This document shows, piece by piece, positions 16,185 through 22,769 of a DNA stretch of 35,503 bases. A program made the translations under genes and the position numbers. Source of the DNA: Bacteroidales bacterium (lineage in GTDB: Bacteria; Bacteroidota; Bacteroidia; Bacteroidales; FEN-979); NCBI GenBank assembly GCA_023231005.1, contig JALNWG010000027.1:1-35503 (forward strand), in the 5' to 3' direction. The notes below the pieces were generated by a model. The model was not told the origin of the DNA. It was given only the letters and a program-made list of their open reading frames with translations, and made no database searches. Within the stretch, counting starts at the first letter, position 1, and each line of letters starts with the position of its first letter.

Positions 16185-16658
16185 ATGAAAATTCGGTTAT
16201 TGGTTATCGGAAAAACGGAAGCAACCTGGTTGCGGGAAGGAATTAATGATTATGAAATGAGGGTAAAACATTACCTGCCGTTTGAAATCACCGAAATCCC
16301 TGCCTTAAAAAACAGCGCCGCCTTATCACAGGAAGAGCAAAACCTTCGAGAATCAGAACTGATTCGAAAACAAATCCAAACGGGCGATATTCTCGTATTG
16401 TTGGATGAACATGGTAAAGAAATGCGGTCTACCGAGTTTTCCACCTTTCTGAATAAACAATTTGTTAGCGGGAATAAAACCCTCCTTTTTGTTGTGGGCG
16501 GACCATTCGGATTCGACCCTTCTTTGAAAAAGCAAGCCGCTTTTCTGCTCTCTCTTTCCAAGATGACTTTCTCTCACCAGATGGTCCGGCTTTTCTTTGC
16601 TGAACAATTATACCGCGCACTAACCATTTTGCACGGAGCCTCTTATCATCATGAATAA
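16185..16658 (+). CDS. rlmH: 23S rRNA (pseudouridine1915-N3)-methyltransferase RlmH
   Basis: RlmH is a small SPOUT-class methyltransferase that uses SAM to methylate pseudouridine 1915 in helix 69 of 23S rRNA on the 70S ribosome. The 157-residue length is typical. Diagnostic parts are the start MKIRLLVIGKTEATWLREG, LLDEHGKEMRSTEFS, the SAM-binding knot VVGGPFGF, and the C-terminal tail LSKMTFSHQMVRLFFAEQLY followed by LHGASYHHE, which is nearly invariant. It lies 88 nt from the divergent DUF4783 gene. Confidence 0.96.
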   Translation: MKIRLLVIGKTEATWLREGINDYEMRVKHYLPFEITEIPALKNSAALSQEEQNLRESELIRKQIQTGDILVLLDEHGKEMRSTEFSTFLNKQFVSGNKTLLFVVGGPFGFDPSLKKQAAFLLSLSKMTFSHQMVRLFFAEQLYRALTILHGASYHHE

Positions 16659-16723
16659 GGCCTAATATGTCATTTCTTTAACACTTTTTTAACGGTAAGG
16701 TTAACAAATATTAACATCATACC

Positions 16724-16755
16724 TTGTTTTAACAAAACATCATTTTATAAATTTG
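16724..16755 (+). promoter_or_regulatory. Promoter of the Bat operon
   Basis: TTG at 16724-16726, a 21-nt spacer and TAAATTTG at 16748-16755 fit the Bacteroidota -33/-7 promoter. Transcription would start near 16761, about 16 nt upstream of the moxR ATG. Confidence 0.65.
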
Positions 16756-16776
16756 CTGCCTCAAAATTTCTGTACA

Positions 16777-17769
16777 ATGGTTGAAACCGATATTAAAGAA
16801 TTAAACGAACGGATCCAAAAAGAGAGCGCGTTTGTCGATTTGCTTACCATGGAGATGCATAAGGTCATCATTGGACAAAAACAGATGATCGAACGCCTGA
16901 TGATAGGATTATTATCCAATGGGCACATCTTGCTTGAAGGGGTTCCTGGATTAGCAAAAACGTTGGCTATAAAATCATTGGCAAATTGTATCGATGCTAA
17001 ATTCAGCCGCATCCAGTTTACGCCCGACCTCCTTCCTGCCGATTTGTTAGGAACGTTAATCTACAGTCAGAAGAAGGAAGAATTTTCGGTACGTAAGGGA
17101 CCTATTTTCGCCAATTTCATCCTGGCAGATGAAATAAACCGTAGTCCGGCTAAGGTACAGAGCGCCTTGCTTGAAGCCATGCAGGAACGACAGGTCACCA
17201 TCGGGGAAGAAACCTTTAACCTGCCGGAACCGTTCCTCGTCCTGGCTACCGAAAACCCCATCGAGCAGGAAGGTACCTATCCTTTGCCTGAAGCTCAGGT
17301 CGACCGTTTCATGCTGAAAGTTGTGATCGGATATCCCGATAAAAAAGAAGAGAAAATGATCATCCGCCAAAATATTGGCAATGAAACTTTTAATACTTCG
17401 AAGATCATCAAACCTGAACACATCCTCCGCGCAAGGGCCATTACCCGCGAAGTTTATCTTGACGAAAAAATAGAAAATTATATCACAGATATCGTTTTTG
17501 CCAGTCGCTTTCCGGCCGATTATAAACTCAACAAATTCAAAGGGTTGATTAGCTATGGTGGCTCTCCGCGTGCCAGTATCTACTTGGCTCTCGCTTCCAA
17601 AGCGTATGCCTTTATCAAACGGCGTGGCTATGTGATCCCGGAAGATATCCGTGCCGTTGCCCACGATGTACTCCGTCACCGGATCGGCCTTACTTATGAA
17701 GCCGAAGCAGAAAATATCACAAGCGAAGATATTATCAATGAAATTTTAAATACCGTAGAAGTTCCGTAA
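16777..17769 (+). CDS. MoxR-family AAA+ ATPase heading the Bat operon
   Basis: A MoxR-type AAA+ ATPase, thought to act as a chaperone that activates or assembles the von Willebrand factor A (VWA) proteins encoded downstream. ATG 16777 gives 330 residues. A TTG eight codons upstream overlaps the -7 box and is unlikely. The Walker A motif is LEGVPGLAKT, Walker B is FILADEINRSPAKVQ, the sensor 1 region is VLATENPIEQEGTYPLPEA with the arginine-finger area QVDRFMLKV, and sensor 2 is in YGGSPRASIYL. All match the family. It is separated from the DUF58 gene by a 201-nt spacer holding a composite heptamer palindrome. Confidence 0.93.
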   Translation: MVETDIKELNERIQKESAFVDLLTMEMHKVIIGQKQMIERLMIGLLSNGHILLEGVPGLAKTLAIKSLANCIDAKFSRIQFTPDLLPADLLGTLIYSQKKEEFSVRKGPIFANFILADEINRSPAKVQSALLEAMQERQVTIGEETFNLPEPFLVLATENPIEQEGTYPLPEAQVDRFMLKVVIGYPDKKEEKMIIRQNIGNETFNTSKIIKPEHILRARAITREVYLDEKIENYITDIVFASRFPADYKLNKFKGLISYGGSPRASIYLALASKAYAFIKRRGYVIPEDIRAVAHDVLRHRIGLTYEAEAENITSEDIINEILNTVEVP

Positions 17770-17775
17770 TGGTTC

Positions 17776-17965
17776 CAGGTTTCAGGTTGAAGGTTTCAAG
17801 TTCAAAAATAAATTCAATGTTGAGCCCACTCCGAAAACTACTTTTCACCGCCAAGTCGCTAAAGCGAAAAATTTTAAATAATTGAATATGATATATTTGC
17901 GTCTTTACATCTTCGTGGTAAAATGAAACCTTCAACCTGAAACCTGAAACCTTCAACTTTCAACT
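17776..17965. repeat. Composite palindrome of heptanucleotide repeats between moxR and the DUF58 gene
   Basis: The left end consists of 7-nt units AGGTTTC, AGGTTGA, AGGTTTC, AAGTTCA (17777-17804). The right end consists of TGAAACC, TTCAACC, TGAAACC, TGAAACC, TTCAACT, TTCAACT (17924-17965). Positions 17776-17798 and 17924-17946 are a perfect 23-bp inverted repeat. Inside lies a second, imperfect inverted pair (about 17844-17869 and 17897-17923), with words such as CGCCAAG/TCGCTAA on the left and their degenerate complements on the right. No open frame is present. The structure is MITE-like in outline, but no target-site duplication was found by eye. Confidence 0.85.
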
Positions 17966-17970
17966 TGATC

Positions 17971-18846
17971 ATGGAATCCGCCGAACTATTTAAAAAGGTA
18001 CGTAAAATTGAGATCAAAACCCGGGGTTTGAGCAATCAGATCTTTTCGGGGCAGTATCATTCTGTTTTCAAGGGACGGGGAATGGCGTTTTCAGAAGTTC
18101 GTGAATACCAACCGGGCGACGATATCCGCAGCATCGATTGGAATGTAACTGCCAGGTTTAACCATCCTTATGTAAAGATTTTTGATGAAGAACGGGAACT
18201 GACAGTGATGTTGCTTATTGATGTCAGCGCTTCAAACCAATTTGGAACTCAAAAAACAATCAAACAGGAATTGATTACCGAAATTGCAGCCGTACTGGCA
18301 TTCAGCGCTATTCAGAATCATGATAAGGTAGGCGTGATTTTTTTCAGTCAAACAGTGGAAAAGTTTATCCCTCCCAAAAAAGGGGTCAGCCATATCCTGC
18401 GAATCATCCGCGAATTGATCGAATTCCGACCTCAGCAACAGGGAACCAACCTCACTGAACCCCTGCGATTCCTGACCAATGCGATCAAAAAACGATGTAC
18501 TGCCTTTTTACTGAGCGATTTTCTGGATAATGGTTTCGCCGATGCCATGAAAATTGCCAGCAAAAAGCATGATCTGATCGCAGTACATATTTTCGATGAA
18601 CGTGAAACCAGATTACCTGATGTGGGTTTGATCCGTACCCGAAATGCAGAAACAGGCGAGCTTCGTTGGATCGATTCTTCCGATCCCACAGTCCGTCGCT
18701 ATTATGATAATTGGTATAACCAGCATTCCGGATTTGTAAATGATACTTTTATCCGTAGCGGTGTAGATGTGGCACGGATCAGAACCGACCAGGACTATAT
18801 CAAGCCATTGATGGGACTGTTTAAAAAAAGAGGAGCCAGGAAATGA
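17971..18846 (+). CDS. DUF58 domain protein of the Bat operon
   Basis: A 291-residue DUF58 protein starting at ATG 17971; a TTG two codons earlier is less likely. The family block PGDDIRSIDWNVTARF is at about 46-61, followed by a degenerate VWA fold whose metal site reads LLIDVSASNQ (D-x-S-x-S kept). No membrane helix or signal is seen, so it is cytoplasmic, consistent with the group that acts with MoxR ATPases. It is the second gene of the operon. The next gene begins 42 nt downstream, inside a heptamer array. The precise biochemical role of DUF58 proteins is not established; partner interaction with MoxR is inferred from the constant gene pairing. Confidence 0.92.
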   Translation: MESAELFKKVRKIEIKTRGLSNQIFSGQYHSVFKGRGMAFSEVREYQPGDDIRSIDWNVTARFNHPYVKIFDEERELTVMLLIDVSASNQFGTQKTIKQELITEIAAVLAFSAIQNHDKVGVIFFSQTVEKFIPPKKGVSHILRIIRELIEFRPQQQGTNLTEPLRFLTNAIKKRCTAFLLSDFLDNGFADAMKIASKKHDLIAVHIFDERETRLPDVGLIRTRNAETGELRWIDSSDPTVRRYYDNWYNQHSGFVNDTFIRSGVDVARIRTDQDYIKPLMGLFKKRGARK

Positions 18847-18851
18847 GTAAC

Positions 18852-18893
18852 GAATTAGGAATGAGGAATTAAGAATGAGGAGTTGGGAATGAA
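18852..18893 (+). repeat. Heptamer array, DUF58 to Bat-associated gene junction
   Basis: Six phased 7-nt units: GAATTAG, GAATGAG, GAATTAA, GAATGAG, GAGTTGG, GAATGAA. The ATG of the next gene (18889) lies in the last unit. Confidence 0.85.
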
Positions 18894-19842
18894 GAAAATT
18901 GTTTCAGTTTTAATTGCTTGTTTTGTTTCAGTTGCTGGGTATACTCAAGTGAGCGTTTCGGCTAAGCTTGATACCAACGCAATGCTTATCGGCGATCATG
19001 TTGGCATTACGCTCAAATATACCGGACCGGTTAAAACTCAGGTAATGTGGCCCTTTTTACCCGATACCATCCTTGGCAGTATTACCGTGATTGGGAGGGG
19101 AAAGGTTGATACTGCCTTTTCGGCGGATAAAAAATCAATGACACTTACTCAGCAATTAAATTTCACCTGTTACGATTCGGGATTCTACAACATTCCTCCC
19201 ATTACTTTCAGCTATCGGAATCTTCCGGATACCAGTTTGAAAACAGCCGATGGACCGGTCTTGTTGTTGGCAGTACATACGATGAAAGTTGATACTACGC
19301 AAGCCATCAAAGGGATCAAGGGCCCGCTTAGCATTCCCATCTCTTTCCGCGAAATGGTTCCATGGATCCTGACAGGTCTTGCCCTGGCTGCAGTGATTGC
19401 TATTATAATATGGTATATCCGGAAACGTAAAAAACGGGAGCCGGTCTTCCAACTCAAACCCAAAGTACAACTCCTGCCTCATGAAATTGCTTTACAGGAG
19501 ATGGAAAAACTAAGGGTGAAAAAATTATGGCAACAGGGAAAGGTGAAAGAATTTCATTCCGATCTTACAGAGATCATACGGGTCTATATCGAAAATTATT
19601 TTCAGGTACCTGCCCTTGAACAAACCAGCGCAGAAATTGAAGAGAGCTTGATAAATCATATTAAATGTCCTAAGGAAGCTTTGAATAAGCTGGATGCATT
19701 GCTCATACGTGCCGATATGGTAAAATTTGCCAAAGGGAGTCCACTCCCTGCTGAAAATGAAAAATCATTGACCGAAGCAATTGATTTTGTGTATGAAACA
19801 ACAAATTCAGTTAGGAATGAGGATTTAGGAATGAAGAATTAG
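18889..19842 (+). CDS. Bat-operon membrane-anchored protein (unnamed third gene)
   Basis: A 317-residue protein from ATG 18889 with a Sec signal (MKKIVSVLIACFVSVAGYTQ), an extracytoplasmic beta-rich domain (about 20-155), one transmembrane helix (MVPWILTGLALAAVIAIIIW, about 158-178), a basic RKRKKRE stop-transfer and a cytoplasmic helical domain (about 200-300). The beta domain and topology resemble a shortened BatD. The cytoplasmic domain also looks related to the C-terminal domain of BatD here: both have W..G....F...L, a Y near the end of the helix, and KFA/RFA-x-G. The last 11 residues (VRNEDLGMKN region) are translated from a heptamer repeat. This gene is a regular member of Bacteroidota Bat operons, but its individual function is unknown. 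Confidence 0.82.
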   Translation: MKKIVSVLIACFVSVAGYTQVSVSAKLDTNAMLIGDHVGITLKYTGPVKTQVMWPFLPDTILGSITVIGRGKVDTAFSADKKSMTLTQQLNFTCYDSGFYNIPPITFSYRNLPDTSLKTADGPVLLLAVHTMKVDTTQAIKGIKGPLSIPISFREMVPWILTGLALAAVIAIIIWYIRKRKKREPVFQLKPKVQLLPHEIALQEMEKLRVKKLWQQGKVKEFHSDLTEIIRVYIENYFQVPALEQTSAEIEESLINHIKCPKEALNKLDALLIRADMVKFAKGSPLPAENEKSLTEAIDFVYETTNSVRNEDLGMKN

Positions 19843-19859
19843 TTTAGAATTAAGAATTA
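19808..19859 (+). repeat. Heptamer array spanning the end of the third Bat gene and the gap to batA
   Basis: Phased units CAGTTAG, GAATGAG, GATTTAG, GAATGAA, GAATTAG (19808-19842), then TTT and two AGAATTA units (19846-19859). The stop codon TAG of the upstream gene is the end of the fifth unit. Confidence 0.8.
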
Positions 19860-19861
19860 TT

Positions 19862-20857
19862 ATGTTTCACGGGCTGACGTTTGCAAATCCGGGTTTTCTT
19901 TTTCTTCTGGTAATAATACCGGGTTTGGTAGTATGGTATTTCTACCATTTGAAAAACAATAATCCTGATCTGCAGATCAGCAGTGGCGAGGGCTTTGACT
20001 CGAAATACCGCTCTTTAAAGATCTACGTATATCATGGATTATATGTTATCCGGCTCCTGGCCATCATACTGCTGATTATTGCCCTGGCTCGCCCCCAGAC
20101 CAGCCTCAGCCGTCAGGACGTGAGTGTGGAAGGAATCGATCTGGTGATAGCGATGGATGTTAGTGGATCCATGACCGCCATGGACTTCAAACCCAACCGG
20201 CTTGAAGCTGCTAAAGATGTAGCCATCGAATTTATCGGAAACCGTCCCAACGACCGGATCGGATTGGTGATCTTTAGTGGGGAAACATTTACTCAATGCC
20301 CCCTTACAACCGACCATGCTGTATTGAAAAATCTATTCCACAATGTACAATTTGGCATGATTGAAGATGGCACTGCACTGGGTGATGGACTCGCAACCGC
20401 AGTAAACCGCCTGAGAGGAAGCAAAGCCATCAGCAAAGTGATCATATTGCTCACCGACGGGGTAAGTAACATGGGGGCTGTAGATCCCCTGTCGGCAGCA
20501 GAAATCGCCAAACTATACGGAGTACGAATCTATACCATCGGTATCGGAACCATTGGAAAAGCGCCAGTTCCTGTTCAAACTCCCTTCGGAATACAGACGC
20601 AAATGATGGATGTACAATTGGATGAGCCTTTGTTAAAGGAAATTGCCAGAATGACCGATGGTAGGTATTTCAGAGCTACCAACAATGCCAAACTCCGCGC
20701 CATTTATCAGGAAATCGATAAAATGGAAAAATCAAAAATCGATGTTACCGAATTCCGAAAAAAGAAAGAAGAATTTATTCCCCTGGCTTTGCTTGCCTTT
20801 GCCCTGCTTAGCCTGGAAACAATTTTAAGATATGTATATTTAAAAAATATACCGTAA
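19862..20857 (+). CDS. batA: BatA, VWA-domain membrane protein
   Basis: A 331-residue inner-membrane protein with TM1 at about 10-28, TM2 at about 59-77 and a C-terminal helix near 306-326. Between TM2 and the last helix lies a VWA domain (about 91-285) with an intact metal-ion-dependent adhesion site: AMDVSGSM (D99, S101, S103), a conserved threonine region in DGTALGDGLATA, and LLTDGVSNMG. The domain faces the periplasm by topology. Bat proteins were first linked to aerotolerance in Bacteroides fragilis, and they are thought to form a complex with BatB to E that helps survival under oxidative stress; the mechanism remains unclear. Start is ATG 19862, immediately after an array of heptamers. 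Confidence 0.93.
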   Translation: MFHGLTFANPGFLFLLVIIPGLVVWYFYHLKNNNPDLQISSGEGFDSKYRSLKIYVYHGLYVIRLLAIILLIIALARPQTSLSRQDVSVEGIDLVIAMDVSGSMTAMDFKPNRLEAAKDVAIEFIGNRPNDRIGLVIFSGETFTQCPLTTDHAVLKNLFHNVQFGMIEDGTALGDGLATAVNRLRGSKAISKVIILLTDGVSNMGAVDPLSAAEIAKLYGVRIYTIGIGTIGKAPVPVQTPFGIQTQMMDVQLDEPLLKEIARMTDGRYFRATNNAKLRAIYQEIDKMEKSKIDVTEFRKKKEEFIPLALLAFALLSLETILRYVYLKNIP

Positions 20858-20867
20858 TAAAATGTTA

Positions 20868-20903
20868 TGGTTTTAGATTTCAATATTTTAAAATCTAAAA
20901 CCA
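20868..20903. repeat. 13-bp perfect inverted repeat in the batA-batB gap
   Basis: TGGTTTTAGATTT (20868-20880) and AAATCTAAAACCA (20891-20903) form a perfect 13-bp stem with a 10-nt loop. It shares its right arm with the AAATCTA heptamer array. It lacks a following T-tract, so it is not an obvious terminator. Confidence 0.85.
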
Positions 20904-20918
20904 AAAATCTAAAATAAT
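20891..20918 (+). repeat. Heptamer array in the batA-batB gap
   Basis: Units AAATCTA, AAACCAA, AAATCTA, AAATAAT in phase, ending 4 nt before the GTG start of batB. Confidence 0.75.
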
Positions 20919-20922
20919 TAAA

Positions 20923-21945
20923 GTGTTCAGATTTGCTCATACTTATTTCTTTTATCTGCTGGCTTTAATTCCGGTTTTCACCATTTTTCTGGTGCTCTTT
21001 TTTATATGGAAGAAGAAGACCCTGGCAAAATATGGCGATTGGCATATCATCAAACAATTGATGCCGGAGTACTCAATACGGAAACCCATCCTGAAATTTA
21101 TTGGGATGATGCTGATCTTGAGCTGTCTGGTTGTTGCCTTAGCTGATCCACAAACAGGCTCCCGATTGGAGAAGGTAAAACATAAGGGAATAGACTTGAT
21201 GATCTGTCTTGATGTTTCCAACTCTATGCTGGCCCAAGATATTAAACCTGACCGCCTTGAAAGGGCCAAACAGTCTATCTCGCGGGTTATCGATAACCTG
21301 GATGGCGACCGGATCGGGATCATCGTATTTGCTGGGAAAGCTTATACCCAGTTACCCATCACTACCGATTACGCCGCTGCAAAAATGTTTCTTGCTACCA
21401 TCAATACCGGGATTGTTCCTACTCAAGGCACGGCCATTGCATCGGCGCTCGAATTGGCAGCCAATAGTTTTGGCGAATCAAAACACAATAAAGCCATCGT
21501 CGTTATCACCGATGGAGAAGATCATGAAGGGGATGCCCTGGCTCAGGCAGAAGCCATTGCCAAAAAAGGGATCACAATTTATACAATCGGGATGGGATTA
21601 CCGGAAGGTGCTCCCATACCAGTAATGAGCGGGAATGTTCAGATCGGATATAAAAAGGACAGTGATGGACAAACGATCATGAGTAAACTGGATGAAACCT
21701 TGTTACAGCGTATTGCCAGCATGGGTAACGGCATGTACGTTCGCGCCAACAATTCTGAAACAGGCTTGAATAAAATTTTTGATGATATCAACAAGATCCA
21801 GAAAACTGAAATTGAAGAGAAACAGTTTAGCGACTTTGAAGACCGATTTCAGTATTTCATAGCAATTGCAATTTTATTGTTGGTTGTTGATTTTTTCGTG
21901 TTTGAACGAAAAACGAGATGGCTGACGAATATTAAACCGTTCTAG
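20923..21945 (+). CDS. batB: BatB, VWA-domain membrane protein
   Basis: A 340-residue paralogue of BatA with the same plan: TM1 about 9-28, TM2 about 55-74, a VWA domain from about 89 to 290, and a C-terminal helix near 308-325 (YFIAIAILLLVVDFFVF). The metal site is CLDVSNSM (D97, S99, S101) with GTAIASALELA and VITDGEDHEGD, so it is likely active in metal binding. The start is a GTG at 20923, at the edge of a heptamer repeat. A weaker start might lower translation compared with BatA. It probably pairs with BatA in the membrane. Confidence 0.92.
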   Translation: MFRFAHTYFFYLLALIPVFTIFLVLFFIWKKKTLAKYGDWHIIKQLMPEYSIRKPILKFIGMMLILSCLVVALADPQTGSRLEKVKHKGIDLMICLDVSNSMLAQDIKPDRLERAKQSISRVIDNLDGDRIGIIVFAGKAYTQLPITTDYAAAKMFLATINTGIVPTQGTAIASALELAANSFGESKHNKAIVVITDGEDHEGDALAQAEAIAKKGITIYTIGMGLPEGAPIPVMSGNVQIGYKKDSDGQTIMSKLDETLLQRIASMGNGMYVRANNSETGLNKIFDDINKIQKTEIEEKQFSDFEDRFQYFIAIAILLLVVDFFVFERKTRWLTNIKPF

Positions 21946-21954
21946 ATGATTGAA

Positions 21955-21975
21955 TACTGGATACTGGATTTTTGA
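21955..21975 (+). repeat. Short heptamer array, batB-batC gap
   Basis: TACTGGA, TACTGGA and a degenerate TTTTTGA, in phase. Only two perfect units, so the weakest of the set by itself. Confidence 0.5.
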
Positions 21976-21987
21976 GTTTATTAAATT

Positions 21988-22668
21988 ATGAAATATAATT
22001 TTGTCGTTTTTTTGTTTTTGTTACATACGGTGACGGGGTTTTCTCAAAAGGAGAATTCGTTGCTCCGACAGGGAAACAGAAAATTTGAAAAGGGTGATTA
22101 TAAAGAAGCCGAAAAAGATTACCGCAAGGCTTTGGAATTGAATAAAGGATCCGTGAAAGGACAGTTTAACCTTGGAACGGCGGTTTATAAAAACCACAAC
22201 TTCGATGAATCTGTAAAGATTTACTCTAACTTAGCAGAAAAGAATAACGATAAAAAGATTCAATCCAAGGTAATGCACAATCTGGGAAATTCACTCCTGC
22301 AATCGAAGGAGTACGAAAAGAGCATTACAGCTTACAAAAAGGCCCTGATGAATGATCCCAAAGATAAGGATACAAAATATAATCTGGAGTATGCTAAAAT
22401 GATGCTGAAAAAGCAACAGGAGCAACAAAACAAAAAGAATCAGGATAAGAAAGACGATAAAAAAGATCAAAAGGACAAAAAAGATCAGAACAAGGACCAG
22501 AACAAAGATAACAATCAGCAAAAACCTCCTCAGGATCAGAAGAAAATCAGTAAGGAAGATGCCGACCGGATGCTTGAAGCCTTGAAAAATGATGAAAAGA
22601 AAACCATGGAGAAAGTGAAAAAGGAACAAGTTAAGGCACAGCCGATGGGAGTGGAAAAAGACTGGTAA
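21988..22668 (+). CDS. batC: BatC, TPR protein
   Basis: A 226-residue exported protein with signal peptide MKYNFVVFLFLLHTVTGFSQ and about three tetratricopeptide repeats (residues 25-135: GDYKEAEKDYRKALELNKGS, YKNHNFDESVKIYSNLAEKN, QSKEYEKSITAYKKALMNDP). These are followed by a low-complexity tail of K, D, Q and N (about 140-190) and a basic C-terminus. There is no transmembrane helix after the signal, so it should be periplasmic and act as a soluble partner of the VWA proteins. The charged tail is encoded by short imperfect AAG/GAT/CAG repeats. This matches the usual BatC layout. A 38-nt run separates it from the third unit of the BatD upstream array. Confidence 0.9.
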   Translation: MKYNFVVFLFLLHTVTGFSQKENSLLRQGNRKFEKGDYKEAEKDYRKALELNKGSVKGQFNLGTAVYKNHNFDESVKIYSNLAEKNNDKKIQSKVMHNLGNSLLQSKEYEKSITAYKKALMNDPKDKDTKYNLEYAKMMLKKQQEQQNKKNQDKKDDKKDQKDKKDQNKDQNKDNNQQKPPQDQKKISKEDADRMLEALKNDEKKTMEKVKKEQVKAQPMGVEKDW

Positions 22669-22672
22669 AATT

Positions 22673-22742
22673 CAGTTAGAAGTTAAAATGAGGAATTAAT
22701 TGACAATTGAAAATTAAAAAACTAAAATTGAAAATTAAGATT
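22673..22742 (+). repeat. Long heptamer array, batC-batD gap
   Basis: Ten phased units (CAGTTAG, AAGTTAA, AATGAGG, AATTAAT, TGACAAT, TGAAAAT, TAAAAAA, CTAAAAT, TGAAAAT, TAAGATT) fill almost the entire gap. A TTG-initiated in-frame extension of batD at 22707 would come from the array and is not believed to be the real start. Confidence 0.85.
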
Positions 22743-22769
22743 AATATCGGTAAATTCATTTCATTCCGG

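Noticed and set aside
17056..17679. A 207-residue minus-strand frame over moxR
   Set aside because: It is the mirror of a strongly conserved AAA+ gene and has no matching features of its own.
17770..17964. A CRISPR array in the moxR-DUF58 gap
   Set aside because: The repeats are 7 nt, degenerate, have no unique spacers of constant length and are arranged as inverted arms.
22441..22560. The low-complexity part of batC as another heptamer array
   Set aside because: Its repeat step is codon-based (3 and multiples) and encodes a charged tail typical of BatC; no 7-nt phase is visible.
22707..22769. TTG-initiated N-terminal extension of batD
   Set aside because: Read from heptamer repeats; it would put a charged stretch before the signal peptide, while ATG 22770 gives a proper one.
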